Below, piece after piece: positions 5,858-9,132 of a stretch of DNA of 9,132 nucleotides. This DNA comes from JBDTVS01 sp040007095 (GTDB taxonomy: Bacteria; Acidobacteriota; Vicinamibacteria; Vicinamibacterales; CAVVIG01), in assembly GCA_040007095.1 (NCBI GenBank), contig JBDTVS010000128.1:1-9132 (forward strand). Reading direction: 5' to 3'. A program made the translations under genes and the position numbers. The first letter of the stretch is position 1. Every line of letters starts with the position of its first letter. The notes below the pieces were generated by a model. That model did no database searches. It was not told the DNA's origin and saw only the letters and a list, made by a program, of their open reading frames with translations.

Positions 5858-6730
5858 GTGACAGGGCGACCTCGCACGCTGCTTCTTGGTCTCGTCGGCT
5901 CCGGCATCGACGCGTCGCGCTCTCCCGCGATGCACGAAGAAGAAGGGGCCGCCCACGGGCTGCGCTGCATCTACCAGCGCATCGATCTCGCTGACCTCGG
6001 CCTGAACGCCGAGGCACTTCCTGAACTGCTGACCGCGGCTGAGCGACTGGGCTTCGCCGGGCTGAACATCACGCACCCGTGCAAGTTAGACGTGGTGCCA
6101 CTCCTGACGGACCTGTCAGTCGAGGCCCGCGCGATAGGCTCCGTCAACACGGTCGTCCTCGCACGTGGCCGTCGAATCGGGCACAACACCGACCGGTGGG
6201 GGTTCCGGCTGAGTGTCGTCGAGCACTTGCCAGGCGCAGCCCTCGGGCGGATCGTTCAGCTGGGAGCCGGCGGGGCAGGCGCGGCGACGGCATATGCGGC
6301 GCTCGAGCTGGGAGCGCGGCAGCTCATCATCGTCGACGCCATTCACGAGCGTGCTCTCGCGCTGGCGGATCGACTGGCCGCAATGTTTTCCGGGCGTGTC
6401 TACGCCGAACGCGAGGTCAGCACGGCGCTGCGGGGCGCCGACGGCCTCATCCACGCCACGCCCACGGGGATGGCGGCACACCCAGGTCTGGCCCTTCCTG
6501 CGGCGCTTCTTCACGCGGACCTCTGGGTCGCCGAGGTCGTCTACTTCCCGCTCGAAACCGAGCTGCTGCGAGTCGCGCGGCGGATTGGCTGTCGCACGCT
6601 CGACGGCAGCGGCATGGCCGTGCACCAGGCGGCGGAGGCCTTTCGGTTGTTCACCGGTCTACACGCGGACGCCGCGCGGATGCGAGGCGTCTTCGAATCG
6701 TTCGACCGGGCTGCGGAGCGCGACCGGTGA
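5858..6730 (+). CDS. aroE: Shikimate/quinate dehydrogenase (AroE family), probably NAD-dependent and catabolic
   Basis: The 290-residue enzyme catalyses reversible oxidation of shikimate (and possibly quinate) to the 3-dehydro acid. The substrate loop SRSPAMHE is at 20-27. NITHPCK holds the catalytic Lys76, NTV is at 97-99, and NTD carries the catalytic Asp112. The Rossmann loop GAGGAGAA is at 136-143, ATPTGM at 210-215, and DGSGMAVHQAAEAF with Gln267 near the end. After the second Rossmann strand there is an acidic Asp160 (IIVDAIHERA) rather than the NRT motif of NADP-dependent AroE. This and the DGSGMAVHQ wording point to the quinate/shikimate dehydrogenase group (QsuD/YdiB-like). The start is GTG 5858; an in-frame TGA at 5834-5836 leaves no better upstream choice, and no clear ribosome site is visible. 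It overlaps the MFS gene by 4 bases, so the two are probably translated together. Confidence 0.9.
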   Translation: MTGRPRTLLLGLVGSGIDASRSPAMHEEEGAAHGLRCIYQRIDLADLGLNAEALPELLTAAERLGFAGLNITHPCKLDVVPLLTDLSVEARAIGSVNTVVLARGRRIGHNTDRWGFRLSVVEHLPGAALGRIVQLGAGGAGAATAYAALELGARQLIIVDAIHERALALADRLAAMFSGRVYAEREVSTALRGADGLIHATPTGMAAHPGLALPAALLHADLWVAEVVYFPLETELLRVARRIGCRTLDGSGMAVHQAAEAFRLFTGLHADAARMRGVFESFDRAAERDR

Positions 6731-7980
6731 GCGCGCGTGTCGAAATCCTCGCACTCATCTCGGTCGCGGTCGCGATCAACTACCTGGATCGCGCCGTGCT
6801 CGGGATTGCCGCCCCGCTGATTCAGCAGCAGTTCGCGCTCGGCCCAGCCGTGATGGGCATCGTGTTTTCCGCGTTCTCGTGGTCGTACTTCCTCGGTCAA
6901 GTACCCTCGGGCGTTCTGCTCGATCGGTTCGGCACGCGCGCGACCTACTCGCTCTCGCTGCTCTTCTGGTCGCTGGCGACGCTGCTGCATGCCGCCGCCA
7001 CGGGGTTGGGATCGCTCTTGGGCCTTCGTCTCGCGCTCGGCCTCGCCGAAGCGCCCTGCTTTCCCGCCAACAGCAACGTCGTCGCGAAATGGTTCCCACG
7101 CAGCGAGCGCGGCCGTGCGATCGGTGTCTACACGGCTGCCGAGTACGTCGGCCTGAGTTTCATGAGCCCGGTGCTGTTCTGGATCTTGCGGCGCTTCGGC
7201 TGGCGCGCGCTGTTCGCCGCTGCAGGAGGAGTCGGCCTGGCCGCCGCGTGGGTATTCGCCAGACGGTATCGCGATCCGGCCGATCATCCAACCGTGAGCC
7301 GAGCCGAACTGGAGTACGTGTCGGCCGGCGGCGGAGATGTGGGCAAGGCGGCGCCGGCCGGGTTCGACCTCGGCCAGATTCGAGCCCTGTTTCGCCATCG
7401 ACAGATGTGGGGGCTCTGCATCGGGCAGTACGCGGTCTACTCGACGTTCGTCTTCTTCCTGACATGGTTCCCGACGTATCTCGCCACCGAGCGGCACATG
7501 GACTGGATCCGCGTCGGCATCTTCACCGCCCTGCCTTATATCGCCGGATTTTTCGGCATCCTGTTCGCCGGCTGGTGGTCGGATCTGATGCTCGCCCGCG
7601 GCAGAACCCTGAACACGGCGCGCAAGCTGCCGGTCATCGCCGGACTGGTCGGGGCATCCACCATCGCGGCGGCCAACTACGTCGAGCGCGATTGGATGGT
7701 GATCGCGGTCCTGTCGATCGCGTTCTTTGCGCAGGCGATGTCCTCGTCCGGCTGGTCTGTGATTTCGGAGGTGGCGCCGCGGTCACAGCTGGGCCTCGTG
7801 TCCGGACTCTTCAGTGCGTCGGCGAACCTGTCGGGCATCGTCACGCCGCTCGTGATCGGAGCGATCCTGCAGGCGACGGGCTCGTTCTACGGCGCGCTGG
7901 CATTTGTGGGCGGAGTCGCGCTGGTCGGGGCCTTATCCTGGATTTTTCTGATTGGCGATATCCGGCCAATCGAAATCTAG
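6727..7980 (+). CDS. MFS transporter of the anion:cation symporter (ACS) type
   Basis: The 417-residue membrane protein has about 12 hydrophobic segments in two halves, separated by a hydrophilic loop around residues 180-210. NYLDR (18-22) in the first helix is a hallmark of the ACS family (hexuronate, galactonate, glucarate and related permeases). The MFS motif A is GVLLDRFGTR (62-71), followed by FPANSNVVAKWFPRSERGRAIG (112-133), another ACS signature. Substrates in this family are small organic acids taken up with protons. The GTG start at 6727 shares four bases with the dehydrogenase stop (GTGA). GGAG at 6715-6718 sits 8 bases upstream, so coupled translation is likely. The pairing with a quinate/shikimate dehydrogenase suggests a hydroxylated cyclic or sugar acid as substrate; that is inference from context. 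Its stop is 3 bases from the convergent hydrolase stop. Confidence 0.9.
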   Translation: MSARVEILALISVAVAINYLDRAVLGIAAPLIQQQFALGPAVMGIVFSAFSWSYFLGQVPSGVLLDRFGTRATYSLSLLFWSLATLLHAAATGLGSLLGLRLALGLAEAPCFPANSNVVAKWFPRSERGRAIGVYTAAEYVGLSFMSPVLFWILRRFGWRALFAAAGGVGLAAAWVFARRYRDPADHPTVSRAELEYVSAGGGDVGKAAPAGFDLGQIRALFRHRQMWGLCIGQYAVYSTFVFFLTWFPTYLATERHMDWIRVGIFTALPYIAGFFGILFAGWWSDLMLARGRTLNTARKLPVIAGLVGASTIAAANYVERDWMVIAVLSIAFFAQAMSSSGWSVISEVAPRSQLGLVSGLFSASANLSGIVTPLVIGAILQATGSFYGALAFVGGVALVGALSWIFLIGDIRPIEI

Positions 7981-7983
7981 TCG

Positions 7984-8808
7984 CTACGCGTTCAGGAACG
8001 TGAGCAGGTCGGCATTGATCGTGTCTGCCTCAGTCGTGGGCATACCGTGCGGAAAGCCCTGGTAGGTTTTCAGTGTGCTCTTCCTCAGCAACTGTGACGA
8101 CAGGGGTGCAGAATCGGCATACGGCACAATCTGGTCGTCATCCCCGTGCATGACCAGGACCGGCACCGTGATCCCCTTCAGGTCTTCGGTGAAGTCCGTC
8201 TGCGAGAAGGCGACGATGCCGTCGTAGTGCGCTTTGGCGCCGCCCATCATGCCCTGTCTCCACCAGTTCCAGATCACGCCTTGCAGGGGTTTCGCACCAG
8301 GCCGGTTGAACCCATAGAACGGTCCGGTCGGAATGTCGTAGTAGAACTGAGCGCGGTTGGCGGCGAGTTGCGCCTGCAGCCCGTCGAAGACGTCTTTCGG
8401 CAGCCCGCCGGGATTGGCTGCCGTCTTCACCATCAACGGTGGCACCGCGCTGATGATGGCCGCTTTGGCGACGCGACCTTCACCGTGACGGGCCAGGTAA
8501 CGCACCACTTCGCCGCCGCCGGTCGAATGGCCGACGTGCACCGCGTTCCTGAGGTCGAGATGTGCGGTCAGCGCCGCGAGATCGTCCGCGTAGTGATCCA
8601 TATCGTGGCCGTCGCTCGTCTGGGTAGAGCGTCCATGGCCGCGCCGATCGTGCGCGATGACGCGATAGCCGCGCCTGACGAAGAACATCATCTGCGCGTC
8701 CCAATCATCGGCCGATAGCGGCCACCCATGGCTGAAGACGATGGGCTGACCAGTGCCCCAGTCCTTGTAGAAGATCTCGATGCCGTCTTCGGTCGTGATC
8801 GAGCGCAT
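7984..8808 (-). CDS. Alpha/beta hydrolase, cofactor-free chloroperoxidase / arylesterase type
   Basis: The 274-residue protein matches the length and motifs of bacterial non-haem chloroperoxidases, which are serine esterases and perhydrolases. HGWPLSADDW (27-36) forms the oxyanion loop. GHSTGG has nucleophile Ser95, HGDDDQIVP has Asp225, and GFPHGMP has His254. All three lie exactly three residues before the Ser98/Asp228/His257 triad of the well-studied chloroperoxidase L, which supports a full active site. There is no signal peptide, so it should be cytoplasmic. The ATG at 8808-8806 has GGAG 8 bases upstream. The gene is convergent with the MFS gene and is not part of its operon. The true substrate cannot be read from sequence: carboxylic or aryl esters and lactones are typical. 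Confidence 0.92.
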   Translation of the reverse strand: MRSITTEDGIEIFYKDWGTGQPIVFSHGWPLSADDWDAQMMFFVRRGYRVIAHDRRGHGRSTQTSDGHDMDHYADDLAALTAHLDLRNAVHVGHSTGGGEVVRYLARHGEGRVAKAAIISAVPPLMVKTAANPGGLPKDVFDGLQAQLAANRAQFYYDIPTGPFYGFNRPGAKPLQGVIWNWWRQGMMGGAKAHYDGIVAFSQTDFTEDLKGITVPVLVMHGDDDQIVPYADSAPLSSQLLRKSTLKTYQGFPHGMPTTEADTINADLLTFLNA

Positions 8809-8961
8809 GGAGGGATCTCCGTTCTCGCGTTCGAAGCGGTTGTGAGTGATTCGAGAGGCCGAATGTCAACGGCCCGAATAACGCATCAGCCCGCGGCCCG
8901 AATCTGGTGCAATCCGCTAAAACGCTCGACGAGACACCAGTAACGGCGACGTAACGTGAAC

Positions 8962-8997
8962 TTATCGACAGGGTTTTCCACAGATCTGTGGAAAACC
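8962..8997. other. DnaA-box-like cluster with 26-bp perfect palindrome, candidate oriC
   Basis: TTATCGACA (8962-8970), TTTTCCACA (8974-8982) and the inverted TGTGGAAAA (8987-8995) each differ little from the DnaA box TTATNCACA. The last two are the arms of a 26-bp perfect palindrome (8972-8997, half-site GGTTTTCCACAGA, no loop). An AT-richer patch follows at about 9012-9040 and could be an unwinding element. Closely spaced boxes in a non-coding region are typical of origins next to dnaA. No dnaA, dnaN, rpmH or gidA is visible, and dnaA could lie to the right. An operator for an unrelated dimeric regulator is the main alternative. Confidence 0.45.
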
Positions 8998-9046
8998 TGG
9001 TGCGTATCTCGGGCTAATCCCCGATTATTCTAACGAACTTCCGAGA

Positions 9047-9124
9047 CAGGACACCAGCCCCCCGGAAAGCGGATCAGACGCTAGTGTCCTGCGTCCGACG
9101 CTTTAGGACGTCTTCCGGGCGGGG
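9047..9124. repeat. Interleaved inverted repeats at the right edge
   Basis: CAGGACACCAG (9047-9057) pairs with CTAGTGTCCTG (9081-9091) with one mismatch. CCCGGAA within 9058-9069 pairs with TTCCGGG within 9112-9124. The order A-B-A'-B' is crossed, so both stems could form only as a pseudoknot, or they belong to alternative folds or to ends of insertion elements. GACGC and GCGTC (9078-9082, 9091-9095) offer a further small stem. The sequence is cut by the window end. Confidence 0.35.
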
Positions 9125-9132
9125 CATCCCTC

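Larger units (their letters stand above)
8809..9132. other. Non-coding region with origin-like and hairpin features
   Basis: No frame on either strand gives a recognisable protein in these 324 bases. The part up to 8940 should hold the promoter of the minus-strand hydrolase. It includes CGGCCCGAAT twice (8870-8879 and 8894-8903). The middle part has the DnaA-box-like cluster and the right part has overlapping inverted repeats, both described separately. An AT-richer patch, TTATTCTAA, lies at about 9025-9033. Confidence 0.5.

Noticed and set aside
7950..7971. Hairpin GATTGGC/GCCAATC as a terminator between the convergent genes
   Set aside because: The 7-bp stem lies within the last codons of the permease and has no T-run; it may be chance.
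6213..8003. Plus-strand ORF of 596 codons across the dehydrogenase and permease
   Set aside because: It is a frame shadow with Arg/Ser/Pro-rich low-complexity translation, while two other frames give clear AroE and MFS proteins with motifs in order.

Overview
The window is GC-rich, has soil-bacterium gene content, and most resembles Acidobacteriota of the Vicinamibacteria/Solibacter type. The reasons are a serine/threonine kinase joined to an esterase-like tail, a second kinase scrap with the activation-loop wording common in that phylum, a DUF4159 protein, a DUF1259 protein, and a soluble histidine kinase with an RsbR-like front half. This assignment is inference; no rRNA or other phylogenetic marker is present.

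Layout. Bases 1-115 are non-coding and visibly AT-richer. Bases 116-1279 hold a headless low-molecular-weight phosphatase/arsenate-reductase-like fragment, then an intact secreted two-repeat DUF1259 protein. A 238-base gap with a 9-bp inverted repeat leads to a cytoplasmic histidine kinase (1518-2648). From 2649 to 4817 lies a patch of broken genes: a GroEL apical-domain sliver, the C-terminal end of a serine recombinase on the minus strand with an in-frame stop, a Ser/Thr kinase fused to the last part of an alpha/beta hydrolase and cut by a TGA at a Trp position, a globin-like C-terminal tail, and a 166-bp imperfect palindrome that looks like a small mobile repeat. The palindrome runs into the stop codon of a minus-strand DUF4159 gene (4814-5647). 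The 210-base gap upstream of that gene contains a 21-codon scrap of another kinase.

Bases 5858-7980 form the clearest functional unit: a shikimate/quinate dehydrogenase-family enzyme with NAD-type features, overlapping by 4 bases an anion:cation-symporter-type MFS permease. Together they suggest uptake and oxidation of a quinate- or shikimate-like acid. A convergent chloroperoxidase-type alpha/beta hydrolase (7984-8808, minus) follows. The final 324 bases are non-coding and contain three DnaA-box-like 9-mers, two of them making a 26-bp perfect palindrome. This is a candidate replication origin whose other half would lie beyond the window, with a set of overlapping inverted repeats next to it.

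No CRISPR array, tRNA, rRNA or complete transposon was seen. The most unusual aspects are the density of gene remnants between 2649 and 5857, the kinase-hydrolase chimera, the long palindrome and the DnaA-box palindrome. I did not find a convincing new multi-gene system.
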